Source: an uncultured Kangiella sp. (GTDB lineage: Bacteria > Pseudomonadota > Gammaproteobacteria > Enterobacterales > Kangiellaceae). Taken from it: DNA of 53,890 bases. Positions 14,931 to 24,490 of the stretch are shown piece after piece. The stretch lies in the NCBI GenBank assembly GCA_950096615.1, contig CATNCP010000018.1:1-53890 (forward strand), written 5' to 3'. A model generated the notes under the pieces. That model was not told the DNA's origin, made no database searches, and saw only the letters and a list, made by a program, of their open reading frames with translations. Every line of letters begins with the position of its first letter. The stretch's first letter is position 1. The position numbers and the translations under genes were made by a program.

Positions 14931-16346
14931 ATGGATTTCACCAGTTTTCTTACTAACAACTTACCGCTTGCCTTGACCTTAGGCGTCGTCATTGTATTGA
15001 TTGTCGTGCTACTCGTGGTCGTCCTGCGACAGAATAAAGTGATTAAAGATATTGCTGAGTCTCATGGCGGGGCACATGATGCGATCAAGGCTCTAGAGCA
15101 GAAGCAGACCATGGCTTTTGATTACGCCAAAGCTGACCTGCATCGTATGGCCGAGCAAAGCCAACGTTCGTCGGAAAACTTTATTGAAAAACTCCAAGGC
15201 AACCAGATCAAGTTAGGCGAGTCGTTTCAGTCCTTCCAAAGTCAATTACAGAAAGATCTGTCTGGCTTTAAAGATAATCTACAGAAAGATATTTTTAAGC
15301 TCAAAGAGCAAATTGAAATTAATCAAAAAGAATCCCAGGCCCAGCTCCATGAACAGTTTAGACGAGGTATTAAAGACGTTCGAGAGGAGTTAACCATAAG
15401 TCTTAAAACTCAGGGCGAGAATATTGAAAAGAATATGTCTGGGCTGACTAAGGCAACGGATGAGCGCCTTAAAGAAATTAGTGGTCAGGTCGAAAAACGT
15501 TTAGCGGATGGTTTCGAGAAAACCACTAAAACCTTCCAGGACGTTCTTAAACGATTGGCGCTGATCGACGATGCGCAGAAGAAAATCACGGAACTATCGA
15601 GCAATGTGGTGAGTCTACAAGAAATATTGTCAGACAAACGTTCGCGCGGTGCTTTCGGTGAAGTCCAATTGGAATCGTTAGTATCTAACGTGATGCCAAC
15701 CAGTCACTACAAGTTCCAACATACGTTTAACAACGGCAAGATTGTTGATTGTGCCTTGTTCTTGCCAGAGCCGACTGGCGTGATTGGTGTTGATGCTAAA
15801 TTTCCGCTGGAAAACTACCAGAAAATGGTGGACGTGGAATTATCAAAACCAGAGCGTGATGCTTCACATAGAGCTTTTGTGCAAGATATTAAGAAACACG
15901 TTAAAGACATCGCCAGCAAATACATTATCGAAGGCGAAACTGCTACAGGCGCGGTGATGTTTATTCCTGCAGAGGCGGTCTTTGCGGAAATTCATGCGCA
16001 TCATCCAGAGCTGGTTGAGTTCGCGCAGCAGAATAAGGTTTGGATGGTATCGCCAACCACTATGATGGCGCTTTTAACCACTGCTAGCGCGGTTTTAAAA
16101 GACGAAGCGACTCGTAAGCAGGTCCATATTATTCAGGAACACTTGGGTAAATTGTCCGTAGAGTTCGGCCGCTTTAAAGATCGCTGGGGCAAGCTCAATA
16201 CACATATTGATCGTTTAACCAAGAGTGCTAAGGATATTGATACTACGGCAGATAAAATTACACGCCGTTTTGATCAAATCGAACAAGTGGAATTACAGGA
16301 TGAAGATGACGGTGATGATCCGATCGGTATCGGTCATCAGTCGTAA
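14931..16346 (+). CDS. rmuC: DNA recombination protein RmuC
   Basis: RmuC limits inversions between short inverted repeats; it has an endonuclease-like core and is anchored at the inner membrane. 471 residues: one N-terminal membrane helix (about 13-33), a long Gln/Lys-rich coiled coil (about 50-220), then the conserved nuclease-like core with RGAFGEVQLE, GVIGVDAKFPLENY and a C-terminal FGRFKDRWGKL helix. ATG 14931 follows a 93-bp gap from the photolyase gene. The M23 peptidase and astE genes follow closely and may be co-transcribed. Confidence 0.96.
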   Translation: MDFTSFLTNNLPLALTLGVVIVLIVVLLVVVLRQNKVIKDIAESHGGAHDAIKALEQKQTMAFDYAKADLHRMAEQSQRSSENFIEKLQGNQIKLGESFQSFQSQLQKDLSGFKDNLQKDIFKLKEQIEINQKESQAQLHEQFRRGIKDVREELTISLKTQGENIEKNMSGLTKATDERLKEISGQVEKRLADGFEKTTKTFQDVLKRLALIDDAQKKITELSSNVVSLQEILSDKRSRGAFGEVQLESLVSNVMPTSHYKFQHTFNNGKIVDCALFLPEPTGVIGVDAKFPLENYQKMVDVELSKPERDASHRAFVQDIKKHVKDIASKYIIEGETATGAVMFIPAEAVFAEIHAHHPELVEFAQQNKVWMVSPTTMMALLTTASAVLKDEATRKQVHIIQEHLGKLSVEFGRFKDRWGKLNTHIDRLTKSAKDIDTTADKITRRFDQIEQVELQDEDDGDDPIGIGHQS

Positions 16347-16366
16347 GTTACTATAAAGGTTTATAA

Positions 16367-17209
16367 ATGCTAAAAGCTATATTTAACAAGGTTATCGGTT
16401 TACTGTCGCTCAGTGTTTTAAGTTTATCGCTGTTGGCCCAGGAGCCACTTCTATTGTCTTTAAAAGGTGATTTGACTCAGGGCGGATTAGTCGTTGGGCA
16501 GGCGGTTAAAGGCTCTAAAGTTACTTTTGACGATAAAGAGTTAGAACTAACGCCACAAGGCTACTTTGTTTTTGGCTTTCACCGCGATATGCCTGAGTCA
16601 GCAACCCTTACGGTGCAAAATGGTGAGCAAAAAGAAGTGCAAAAGCTGTTCGTTCGCAAGCGTGATTATAATATTGAGCGCATTGATGGCTTACCACCAT
16701 CGAAAGTTAACCCGATGAAACCTGAAGTTCTTAAGCGAATTCGTAAAGAAGGCGCATTGGTGTCTAAGGCACGAGCGAATACTAGTAAGGATGAGTTCTT
16801 TATGCAGGACTTTATTTGGCCAGCGAAGGGTCGTTTGAGTGGTTTTTATGGTAGCCAGCGTGTCTTAAATGGTGAGCCCAAGCGCCCCCATTATGGCGTG
16901 GATGTTGCTGCGCCAACCGGAACGGCGGTTGTTGCGCCTGCTGATGGAACGGTTCGCTTAGCCTATGACAATATGTTTTATTCTGGCGGCACTCTCATCG
17001 TAGACCATGGTTACGGCGTTTCCTCAACGTTTATACATTTAGACTCTATTGATGTTGAAGACGGGCAAAAAGTGAAGCAGGGCGATAAGATTGCGACCAT
17101 CGGCGAAACCGGACGTGCTACAGGTCCTCATTTAGATTGGCGTATCAACTGGTACAGCTCACGCCTTGACCCGCAGCTATTGGTACCTCCATTTCAAGAA
17201 AATAAATAA
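16367..17209 (+). CDS. secreted M23-family metallopeptidase
   Basis: Predicted periplasmic peptidoglycan-type endopeptidase of 280 residues. Signal peptide about 1-24 (hydrophobic core, cleavage near LLAQ), an Ig-like N-terminal domain to about 145, and an M23/LytM domain with HYGVD (His175, Asp179) and a C-terminal motif GPHLDW. In classic LytM enzymes this last motif is HxH; here the second His is Asp257, as I recall from a subgroup of proteobacterial M23 proteins. It starts 20 bp after rmuC and ends 15 bp before astE. Activity is likely but the changed zinc ligand makes it less certain. Confidence 0.9.
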   Translation: MLKAIFNKVIGLLSLSVLSLSLLAQEPLLLSLKGDLTQGGLVVGQAVKGSKVTFDDKELELTPQGYFVFGFHRDMPESATLTVQNGEQKEVQKLFVRKRDYNIERIDGLPPSKVNPMKPEVLKRIRKEGALVSKARANTSKDEFFMQDFIWPAKGRLSGFYGSQRVLNGEPKRPHYGVDVAAPTGTAVVAPADGTVRLAYDNMFYSGGTLIVDHGYGVSSTFIHLDSIDVEDGQKVKQGDKIATIGETGRATGPHLDWRINWYSSRLDPQLLVPPFQENK

Positions 17210-17224
17210 TTAAGATCATAAAAC

Positions 17225-18250
17225 ATGAATTCAACAGAGTTTTGTAACACCTTTAATTTATTAGATTTCGTTCGAGAGCACCTAGAGGGGCATCAGCCTT
17301 TTTCGATGTCTCTTGAAAACTTCGTGGTAACTTTTCATGATGTCGGCATTATTGAGTTCAAGCCCAAGGAAGAATCGCAACAGTATTTGGCGCTCTCTGC
17401 TGGTGTACATGGCAATGAAACCGCACCGATGGAAATCGTTTCAGATATCGTTTATGACCTCTTGAATGGCCAACTGGCTTTAAAGTGTCATTTACTAATT
17501 ATGATCGGGCACCCTCAAGCGATGCTCAAGGAAGAACGTTTTATCGATTTTAATTTGAATCGTATGTTCAGTGGCGAGTGGAAAAAGTATTGGGAGCAGC
17601 GTGACGAGATATGCGAAGTCGAACGTGCTAAGCGCCTAGAGCAAGCGGTTAATGACTTTTTTGCACAGAGCTGCGCCAATGATACCCGCTCACATTATGA
17701 CCTACACACTGCTATTCGAGCCTCTAAATATCAAAAGTTTGCTATTTACCCCTATTTAGATAGCCGTGAACATAATCCTGCGGTGTTAAATCTAATGCAG
17801 GACTTTGGTGTGAATACCATCTTGCTTTATCACAAGCCAAGTACGGTATTCTCTTATCATTCGAGCAGTAATTTTAAGGCAGACAGTATTACGGTTGAGC
17901 TTGGTAAAGTTAAGCCATTCGGCGAGAACAACCGCGATGACTTTGCAGATGCCGAAAAAACGTTACGTGCCTTGGTCGATTCAAGCTATAGCTACGATCA
18001 CAGCTCTCGTTACAAAACTAACGGTCAGAGGCTGTTTAAAGTAAAACGTGAGCTAGTAAGAGTCAGCGACGATTCGCATCTAAATGTAGATGATGGTTTG
18101 GCCAACTTTAGCAGCTTCGAAAAAGGCTTTGAGCTACTTAGCGATCCTGAAGAACCGTATATCGTGGAGAATGATGGCGAAGCAATCGTATTCCCCAACA
18201 ACAAGGTTCCTATTGGGCAACGTATGGCGCTAGTGGTTGAAGAGGTTTAA
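17225..18250 (+). CDS. astE: succinylglutamate desuccinylase family protein
   Basis: Zinc carboxypeptidase-like (M14) enzyme that releases glutamate from N-succinylglutamate in the last AST-pathway step of arginine breakdown. 341 residues (E. coli AstE 322). Zinc ligands His62 and Glu65 (VHGNE) and His161 (DLHTAIR); Glu225 in VELGK is the likely catalytic glutamate. It lies 15 bp after the M23 gene with no astCADB genes nearby, so it either works with distant genes or acts on a related substrate. A strong terminator follows. Confidence 0.9.
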   Translation: MNSTEFCNTFNLLDFVREHLEGHQPFSMSLENFVVTFHDVGIIEFKPKEESQQYLALSAGVHGNETAPMEIVSDIVYDLLNGQLALKCHLLIMIGHPQAMLKEERFIDFNLNRMFSGEWKKYWEQRDEICEVERAKRLEQAVNDFFAQSCANDTRSHYDLHTAIRASKYQKFAIYPYLDSREHNPAVLNLMQDFGVNTILLYHKPSTVFSYHSSSNFKADSITVELGKVKPFGENNRDDFADAEKTLRALVDSSYSYDHSSRYKTNGQRLFKVKRELVRVSDDSHLNVDDGLANFSSFEKGFELLSDPEEPYIVENDGEAIVFPNNKVPIGQRMALVVEEV

Positions 18251-18263
18251 CCTTTAATTAAAG

Positions 18264-18290
18264 AAATCCCCGCATCATGCGGGGATTTTT
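18264..18290. terminator. terminator after astE, facing ppsR
   Basis: AAATCCCCGCA (18264-18274) pairs with TGCGGGGATTT (18278-18288) around TCA, with a T run. It can serve both convergent genes. Confidence 0.9.
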
Positions 18291-18324
18291 GTAATGAACA
18301 TTGATGACATGTTGATTGTCGTCT

Positions 18325-19146
18325 TTAGAAAATTCTTCTCTCTATTCCTGTATCACTCATGATCTTCACTGCAAGCTCTTCAACCGAGCGTGATGTGGTA
18401 TTGATGAAGGGTATCTTTTCTTTGCGATACAGCGCTTCAACTTCGCGGGTTTCAAACATGCACTGCTGAAAAGACGAGTATTTACTGTCAGGGCGGCGGC
18501 CTGTACGAATTTCATGCAGACGCATCGGATCAATGCTTAGGCCATAAACCTTATGTTTGTTCTTCTCCAGCCCTTGATTAAGTTTGATATTCGGCAAGTC
18601 TTCATCGGTGAAAGGGTAATTGGCCGCGAAAATACCAAATTGCATCGCTAAATACAGCGAAGTAGGTGTTTTACCACAGCGAGAAGGACCAACTAGAATG
18701 ATATCAGCTTGATCATATTGTTTAGTCGTTGCGCCATCATCGTTATTTAGTGCAAAGTTTACCGCGCTCATGCGGGTGTCATAAGCCTGCATATCATCGG
18801 TGGAGTGCGATTTCCCTACGCTAAATGAACTTCTTACGCCTAATTCTTTTTCCAAAGGTCCAATATAGGTGTGGAAAAAATCGAGCAGAATTGCTTCTGA
18901 TTTTAAGATAATTTCACGGATTTCTGGACGCACGATGGTTTCGAATACTAAAGGCGGCACGCCATCACGCACGGCGGTTTGGTTAATCCTAGCTACCGCT
19001 GCAAACGCTTTGTCTTCATCATCGACAAAAGGGATGGTGTGGTAGGTGAATTCAACATGATCTTCAAACTGGGCAGTTAATGACTGACCAAGCAATTCGG
19101 CCGTTATACCCGTTCGATCTGAAATAAAGAAGACTGTACGTTTCAT
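18325..19146 (-). CDS. ppsR: PEP synthase regulatory protein (kinase/pyrophosphorylase)
   Basis: Bifunctional DUF299 enzyme that inactivates PEP synthase by ADP-dependent phosphorylation and reactivates it by phosphorolysis. 273 residues from the family-typical start MKRTVFFISDRTGITAE. P-loop GPSRCGKTPTS and the C-terminal RSVEELAVKI motif are present. An in-frame ATG at 19209 would add 21 residues and has a short AGG before it, but the added part is unlike the family. Divergent from ppsA, its target, across 142 bp, the usual arrangement. Confidence 0.95.
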   Translation of the reverse strand: MKRTVFFISDRTGITAELLGQSLTAQFEDHVEFTYHTIPFVDDEDKAFAAVARINQTAVRDGVPPLVFETIVRPEIREIILKSEAILLDFFHTYIGPLEKELGVRSSFSVGKSHSTDDMQAYDTRMSAVNFALNNDDGATTKQYDQADIILVGPSRCGKTPTSLYLAMQFGIFAANYPFTDEDLPNIKLNQGLEKNKHKVYGLSIDPMRLHEIRTGRRPDSKYSSFQQCMFETREVEALYRKEKIPFINTTSRSVEELAVKIMSDTGIERRIF

Positions 19147-19288
19147 ATTTGTGCAATAACCAGTAAAATGGCGACCTTTAATGACCAATGAGTGTGTGAA
19201 TTTAAGCATTTACGCCTGTTTTCAGCAAGTAGCCGCTGGGATAGAGGGCAATTTTCTTTAATTTGCAGACCGCAACGGGAGAAATACT

Positions 19289-21658
19289 TTGGATAAGTAC
19301 GTACTTTGGTATGAAGAGTTAGGCATGGGTGACGTCGAGCGCGTGGGTGGTAAAAACGCGTCTTTAGGCGAGATGATCAGTAACTTAAGCAACATGGGTG
19401 TTAGTGTACCTGGCGGCTTCGCCACTACAGCCGATGCTTTTAGAGCTTTCCTTGAGCAAAGCGGCCTAAACGAAAGAATTAATAATGAGCTAGACGGATT
19501 AGACGTTGATGACGTTGAGAAACTGGTCGAAGTTGGTGCAAAAATTCGTGGCTGGGTCATGGAGACACCCTTTATTCCAGAAATGGAAATGGCAATCACC
19601 GATGCTTATAACAAATTAAAAGGCGACTCTAACGAAGAGTTTGCTGTGGCTGTACGTTCTTCTGCGACGGCTGAAGATTTACCTGATGCCTCTTTTGCAG
19701 GCCAACAAGAAACCTTCCTTAACGTCCGTGGCTTAGACAATGTGATGAAAGCGCTTAAAGAAGTGTTTGCATCTTTGTTTAATGACCGCGCTATTGCTTA
19801 TCGTGTACACCAAGGCTTTGAGCACAAGTTAGTTGCTCTTTCTGCTGGCGTACAGAAAATGGTTCGCAGCGACATCGCTGCTAGTGGTGTGATGTTCACC
19901 ATGGATACAGAATCTGGTTTTAACGATGTGGTCTTTATTACGGGCGCCTATGGTTTAGGCGAAACCGTTGTGCAAGGTGCGGTAAATCCAGATGAATTCT
20001 ATGTTTACAAGCCTACGCTTGAGCAAGGTCGTCAAGCTATCGTGCGCAAAACTCTTGGTGGTAAAGCCATCAAGATGGTTTACACGGACAATAACGAGCA
20101 TGATAAAAGCATTGAGACGGTTAACGTAGAGCATAATGAGCGCATGAATTTCTGTATCAACAATGCAGAAGTTCAAGAGCTAGCAAAGCAGGCTATGATC
20201 ATCGAAAAGCACTACAAGCGTCCGATGGACATTGAGTGGGCTAAAGATGGTGCTGACGGTAAACTGTATATTGTTCAAGCGCGTCCAGAAACGGTTAAAA
20301 GTCGTTCTGACAAAAACGTTATTGAACGTTACCAGCTAAAAAACAAGTCTGAGCTTGTTGCGACGGGCCGGGCTATTGGTCAGCGTATCGGTAAAGGTAA
20401 GGCGCGAGTGATTAGCTCTATCGATCAAATGAAAGAAGTTCAAAAAGGCGACGTTTTAGTGACTGATATGACGGATCCTGATTGGGAACCTGTCATGAAG
20501 CGTGCCGCAGCAATCGTTACCAACCGCGGTGGCCGTACTTGCCACGCGGCGATTATTGCTCGTGAGCTTGGTATTCCTGCGGTAGTCGGCTGTGGTGATG
20601 CTACGGATCGTATTAAAGACGGTGTGGAAGTTACGGTCAGTTGTTCAGAAGGCGATACCGGTAACATTTATCAGGGCTTACTAGATTTCGAAATCAATAA
20701 AAGCTCAATTGATAATATGCCTGACCTGCCGTTCAAAATCATGATGAATGTAGGTAATCCTGATCGTGCTTTTGATTTCGGCCAGTATCCGAATGCAGGC
20801 GTTGGTCTAGCTCGTTTAGAGTTCATCATCAACCGCATGATCGGTGTACACCCTAAAGCACTTTTAAACTATGACAAGCTTGAAGACGATAATCTAAAAA
20901 AGACTATCGCGATGCAGATGTCTGGTTATGCCAATCCGAAAGAGTTTTATATCAGTAAGCTGGTAGAAGGTATTTCAACCATTGCTTGTGCTTTCGCGCC
21001 AGAAAAAGTCATTGTGCGCATGTCTGACTTTAAGTCTAACGAGTACGCGAACCTGATCGGCGGAAGTTTATACGAGCCGCATGAAGAAAATCCGATGATC
21101 GGTTTCCGTGGTGCTTCTCGTTATATTTCAGAAGACTTCCGTGATTGCTTCGAGCTTGAGTGTGAAGCGATTAAGCGTGTTCGCAATAAGATGGGCTTCA
21201 ATAATGTTGAAATCATGATCCCATTCGTGAGAACGCTGGGCGAAGCGAAAAAGGTGATTGAGCTACTTGAAGAGAATGGCCTTAAGCGCGGTGATAATGG
21301 TTTACGCATTATCATGATGTGTGAGCTGCCGTCGAACGCTGTGTTAGCTCAAGAGTTCTTAAAGTATTTTGATGGCTTTTCAATCGGTTCTAACGATTTA
21401 ACTCAGCTATCATTAGGTTTAGATCGTGACTCAGGCATTATTTCTCACTTGTTTGATGAGCGCGATCCAACCGTTAAAGTGTTGCTGGCTAATGCTATTA
21501 AAGCATGTAAGAAAGCTAACAAGTACATTGGTATTTGTGGTCAAGGCCCTTCAGATCACCCAGACTTTGCCAAGTGGTTGATGGAGCAAGGCATTGATAG
21601 CGTTTCCTTGAACCCAGACACAGTACTGGAAACTTGGTTGTTCTTAGCGAAACAGTAA
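19289..21658 (+). CDS. ppsA: phosphoenolpyruvate synthase
   Basis: Converts pyruvate and ATP to PEP, AMP and phosphate for gluconeogenesis. 789 residues. N-terminal ATP-grasp domain ([20 protein letters not shown]), central phosphohistidine domain with GGRTCHAAI (His419), and a C-terminal PEP/pyruvate barrel ending with the catalytic Cys segment [15 protein letters not shown]. The start is TTG 19289 with GGGAG eight bases upstream; [11 protein letters not shown] is the usual N-terminus. It fits growth on amino acids and fatty acids rather than sugars. Confidence 0.98.
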   Translation: MDKYVLWYEELGMGDVERVGGKNASLGEMISNLSNMGVSVPGGFATTADAFRAFLEQSGLNERINNELDGLDVDDVEKLVEVGAKIRGWVMETPFIPEMEMAITDAYNKLKGDSNEEFAVAVRSSATAEDLPDASFAGQQETFLNVRGLDNVMKALKEVFASLFNDRAIAYRVHQGFEHKLVALSAGVQKMVRSDIAASGVMFTMDTESGFNDVVFITGAYGLGETVVQGAVNPDEFYVYKPTLEQGRQAIVRKTLGGKAIKMVYTDNNEHDKSIETVNVEHNERMNFCINNAEVQELAKQAMIIEKHYKRPMDIEWAKDGADGKLYIVQARPETVKSRSDKNVIERYQLKNKSELVATGRAIGQRIGKGKARVISSIDQMKEVQKGDVLVTDMTDPDWEPVMKRAAAIVTNRGGRTCHAAIIARELGIPAVVGCGDATDRIKDGVEVTVSCSEGDTGNIYQGLLDFEINKSSIDNMPDLPFKIMMNVGNPDRAFDFGQYPNAGVGLARLEFIINRMIGVHPKALLNYDKLEDDNLKKTIAMQMSGYANPKEFYISKLVEGISTIACAFAPEKVIVRMSDFKSNEYANLIGGSLYEPHEENPMIGFRGASRYISEDFRDCFELECEAIKRVRNKMGFNNVEIMIPFVRTLGEAKKVIELLEENGLKRGDNGLRIIMMCELPSNAVLAQEFLKYFDGFSIGSNDLTQLSLGLDRDSGIISHLFDERDPTVKVLLANAIKACKKANKYIGICGQGPSDHPDFAKWLMEQGIDSVSLNPDTVLETWLFLAKQ

Positions 21659-21681
21659 TTCACACTTTAAAGAATTTTACT

Positions 21682-21709
21682 TTGCTAATCCTAAAACGCG
21701 TGGCATACT
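21682..21709 (+). promoter_or_regulatory. putative promoter of the LEA-like lipoprotein gene
   Basis: TTGCTA (21682-21687), 16-bp spacer, CATACT (21704-21709). The string TGGCATACTA at 21701-21710 recurs exactly upstream of the GlsB/YeaQ gene at 24442-24451, suggesting a shared, possibly stationary-phase, type of promoter. Confidence 0.45.
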
Positions 21710-21758
21710 AAATCCCGAGTTACAGGAATTTTATTAAGCAAATGAGGAGGTTAGCTCG

Positions 21759-22166
21759 ATGAAACGTTTAGCTATTGCGCTTTTGGCTTCAACTTTGGTG
21801 ATCGCTTGTAGTGATGAAAAACAAGAGGAAGCTAAAGAAGAAAGTAAAGAAGCGATGGAAGCGATGAAAGATGCAGGAAATGAAGCTTGGGAAGATACAA
21901 AAGAAGCTACAGCTACTGCAGTAGATAAAACTCAAGAAATGGCTTCTGATGCAGCCGACGCAACTACTGAAGCAGCGAAAGACGTTAAAGATGCAACTGC
22001 TGATGCTTACAATGCTACAAAGGAAGAAGCTCAGGAGATGCTTGACGATGCTGAACAATCTTTGGAAGAAGCAAAAGCTGATTCGAAAGAAGCTTTAGCG
22101 GAAGCTGAAAAAGAGCTTAAAGAAGCTAAAGAAGAGTTAGAAGAAGAAGGCGAAGATAAGCAGTAA
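21759..22166 (+). CDS. acidic Ala/Glu/Lys-rich helical lipoprotein, LEA/apolipoprotein-like
   Basis: A 135-residue protein with a lipoprotein signal (LVIAC, lipid Cys near residue 17). After that it is almost wholly Ala, Glu, Lys, Asp and Thr in heptad or 11-residue patterns such as TKEATATAVDKTQEMASDAADA, forming one long amphipathic helix. This composition resembles LEA group 3 or YtxH-like stress proteins; no catalytic motif is present. AGGAGG precedes ATG 21759. It is probably anchored in an envelope membrane with a protective or spacing role (inference). It is followed by its own terminator. Confidence 0.85.
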   Translation: MKRLAIALLASTLVIACSDEKQEEAKEESKEAMEAMKDAGNEAWEDTKEATATAVDKTQEMASDAADATTEAAKDVKDATADAYNATKEEAQEMLDDAEQSLEEAKADSKEALAEAEKELKEAKEELEEEGEDKQ

Positions 22167-22192
22167 TACGTACTGCATCGCTTTGTAAAAAT

Positions 22193-22225
22193 AAAAGCCA
22201 CTTGAATTTTCAGGTGGCTTTTTTT
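22193..22225 (+). terminator. terminator after the LEA-like lipoprotein gene
   Basis: AAAGCCACTTG (22194-22204) pairs with CAGGTGGCTTT (22211-22221), one G-U pair, followed by a T run. It lies only 14 bp before the GNAT gene start. Confidence 0.85.
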
Positions 22226-22238
22226 ATGGCTATAAACT

Positions 22239-22679
22239 ATGAACATAGAGATTAATGTTGTTCCAGTCGAAGAAATTTACCCGCTAAGACATAAGGTTCT
22301 TCGTGCCGGTCAACCTATTGAGACTTGCTACTATCCCGAAGATTTACGGGAAGGTGTTTTCCATCTGGCTGCGATAAAAGATGGTAGCGTTGTTGGTATC
22401 GCATCTTTTTATCCAGAAAATCATGATGCCTTGAGTCATAATCATTGTTGGCGATTAAGGGGGATGGCGACCTCAGAATCTATCCGAGGACAGGGTGTTG
22501 GAAGGCAATTGTTACAACACGGTTTACAACATTGCCAACAACTCGGCGCAGATTTGCTATGGTGCAATGCTCGTGTGAGCGCTAGCGAGTTTTACCGTAA
22601 ACTTAATTTTGCAATACAGGGCGAAGCGTTTAATATAGAAGATATCGGACCACATTATCTGATGTATTATCAATATTAA
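22239..22679 (+). CDS. GNAT-family N-acetyltransferase
   Basis: A 146-residue cytoplasmic acetyltransferase. The acetyl-CoA loop is RGQGVGRQLL (about 87-96) after the WRLRGMATSE strand, and the C-terminal part ASEFYRKLNFAIQGEAF is the typical GNAT motif B. The substrate is unknown. The start ATG 22239 has a poor ribosome site and lies just past the terminator of the previous gene, so its promoter must be close or it relies on read-through. It ends 26 bp before the acyl-CoA synthetase. Confidence 0.9.
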   Translation: MNIEINVVPVEEIYPLRHKVLRAGQPIETCYYPEDLREGVFHLAAIKDGSVVGIASFYPENHDALSHNHCWRLRGMATSESIRGQGVGRQLLQHGLQHCQQLGADLLWCNARVSASEFYRKLNFAIQGEAFNIEDIGPHYLMYYQY

Positions 22680-22705
22680 CCATAACAAGAGTCAGGAAAG
22701 AACGT

Positions 22706-24364
22706 ATGAGTCAGTCTGGGGTTAACCAACTAGAATTAGAAAATACCTTATCAGCTTTTTATCGCTGGGAAAAAGTTAAGGCGCACGAGCCATTCCTCCG
22801 TCAACCCTTAGGGAATGACTGGAAAGAATACAGTTGGCAAAATGCTGGCCAACAAATTCGTAAGATGGCTACTTACTTAAAGCGTGAACTTCCTGCTAAT
22901 AGCAAAGTAGCCATTCTTTCTTACAACTGCTCACACTGGATCATGGCTGATCTTGCGATTATGCTCGCTGGCCATATTAGCGTACCTATTTATCCGAGTG
23001 CGGGTTCTGAAACCATTACAACCATTTTAGAGCACAGTGAGTCCAAAATGGTTTTTGTGGGTAAATTCCCGGAGTGGAGCAAGAAATCAGACGCTATTCC
23101 CGAAGATCTTTCCATTATTGGGTGTCATGAAGCTCATGAAGGCTTAAAGGACTGGGATGAAGTCATTGCAAATGAAGAGCCATATGCTGAGTCCCCAGTG
23201 CCAGACTTTGATGATTTGGCTACTATTATTTATACATCAGGAACTACAGGAATCCCTAAAGGTGTTTTAATTACTCATAAAATTCTATCGAATGGCGCTG
23301 CTGCGGCTTCTGCTTTTATAGATTTTAAAGAGGAACGCTGCTTTTCCTATTTGCCATTAGCTCACTGTGCTGAGCGCGAGTTGACTGAAGTTATCAGTAT
23401 TCATACCGGTAGTGTTATTTCATTTACTGAGTCGTTAGATCGTTTTCAGGCAAATATTCAATCGGTTCGCCCAACGATTTTCTTTGGTGTCCCTAGAATT
23501 TGGCTTAAATTCCAGCAAGGTATTGAAGAAAAAGCAGGTAAAACAAAACTTAAGATATTGCTTAAAATACCTCTTCTTAATACCTTGATTAAAAAGAAAA
23601 TATTAAAGGGGTTAGGTCTCGATAGGGCGAAGATTTGTTTGTCGGGAGCGGCGGCGCTTCCTGAGGGAACCTCTAAATTCTTTCAATCAATAGGCATTCG
23701 AATTTGCGAAGCTTATGGGCTGACAGAAACTATGGCATTCTCTCACGCCTCGTCACCAGACACTTGGAAGCAGGGCTCGGTGGGAATTGCTATGCCAACA
23801 GCTGACGCTAAGATTGCTGAAAGCGGTGAAGTTTTACTGCGTAGCCCCTGTGTGATGCAAGGCTATTATAAAGAGCCGCTTAAAACGAAAGAGGCCATTG
23901 ATGATGATGGTTTTTTCCATACTGGTGATCTCGGCGAGATTGATCAGGACGGCTTTTTAACCATTACAGGACGTGTTAAAGATATTTTCAAAACCTCTAA
24001 AGGTAAATACGTCTCTCCTGTTCCTATCGAGGCGACCTTAGAGCCAGAGCTAGGAGTTGAGCATTTATGTGTGATTGGTGATGGTTTGCCATCGCCGATT
24101 GCTATTGCATCAATTTATAATAAAGAGTTTCAGGATAAACAGGCATACCACGAAGAAGCTGTTCAGTTGATTCAGAAAATTAATAACAAGCTTGAAGGGC
24201 ATGAGCGTCTGGATAAGTTGGTTTTAGTTAATGAAGAGTGGAGCCCAGAAAATGGATTAATTACTCCAACCCTGAAAATTCGTCGTCAACGTATTGAACA
24301 GCATTATAAAGCTAAGCTTGATGGTTATATGAAATCTGAAGAACCCGTTGTCTGGGACAAGTAA
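22706..24364 (+). CDS. AMP-dependent long-chain acyl-CoA synthetase (FAA1-like)
   Basis: Activates fatty acids to acyl-CoA via acyl-AMP. 552 residues with P-loop YTSGTTGIPKG, EAYGLTET, FHTGDLGEID and the hinge/lysine region TGRVKDIFKTSKGKYV. The FAA1-type (eukaryote-like LC-FACS) signatures differ from the FadD at 42241, so the window holds two distinct activating enzymes. The preceding AGGAAAG is a fair ribosome site. No FadR-like operator is seen here. Confidence 0.93.
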   Translation: MSQSGVNQLELENTLSAFYRWEKVKAHEPFLRQPLGNDWKEYSWQNAGQQIRKMATYLKRELPANSKVAILSYNCSHWIMADLAIMLAGHISVPIYPSAGSETITTILEHSESKMVFVGKFPEWSKKSDAIPEDLSIIGCHEAHEGLKDWDEVIANEEPYAESPVPDFDDLATIIYTSGTTGIPKGVLITHKILSNGAAAASAFIDFKEERCFSYLPLAHCAERELTEVISIHTGSVISFTESLDRFQANIQSVRPTIFFGVPRIWLKFQQGIEEKAGKTKLKILLKIPLLNTLIKKKILKGLGLDRAKICLSGAAALPEGTSKFFQSIGIRICEAYGLTETMAFSHASSPDTWKQGSVGIAMPTADAKIAESGEVLLRSPCVMQGYYKEPLKTKEAIDDDGFFHTGDLGEIDQDGFLTITGRVKDIFKTSKGKYVSPVPIEATLEPELGVEHLCVIGDGLPSPIAIASIYNKEFQDKQAYHEEAVQLIQKINNKLEGHERLDKLVLVNEEWSPENGLITPTLKIRRQRIEQHYKAKLDGYMKSEEPVVWDK

Positions 24365-24441
24365 AGTGTGAGCTAAATAACGTTATTTTATCAATAGTTA
24401 ACGATTTTTTACGTTCATTTCATTAACTTAGCTCTGGGCTA

Positions 24442-24451
24442 TGGCATACTA
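24442..24451 (+). promoter_or_regulatory. extended -10 element of the GlsB/YeaQ gene
   Basis: TGGCATACTA, the same 10-mer as at 21701-21710, lies 40 bp before the gene start. No good -35 is seen, which is common for sigma-S or extended -10 promoters. Confidence 0.4.
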
Positions 24452-24490
24452 GATAGTGTCAATAATCAACTTGATTAAGGAGAAAGAGAC

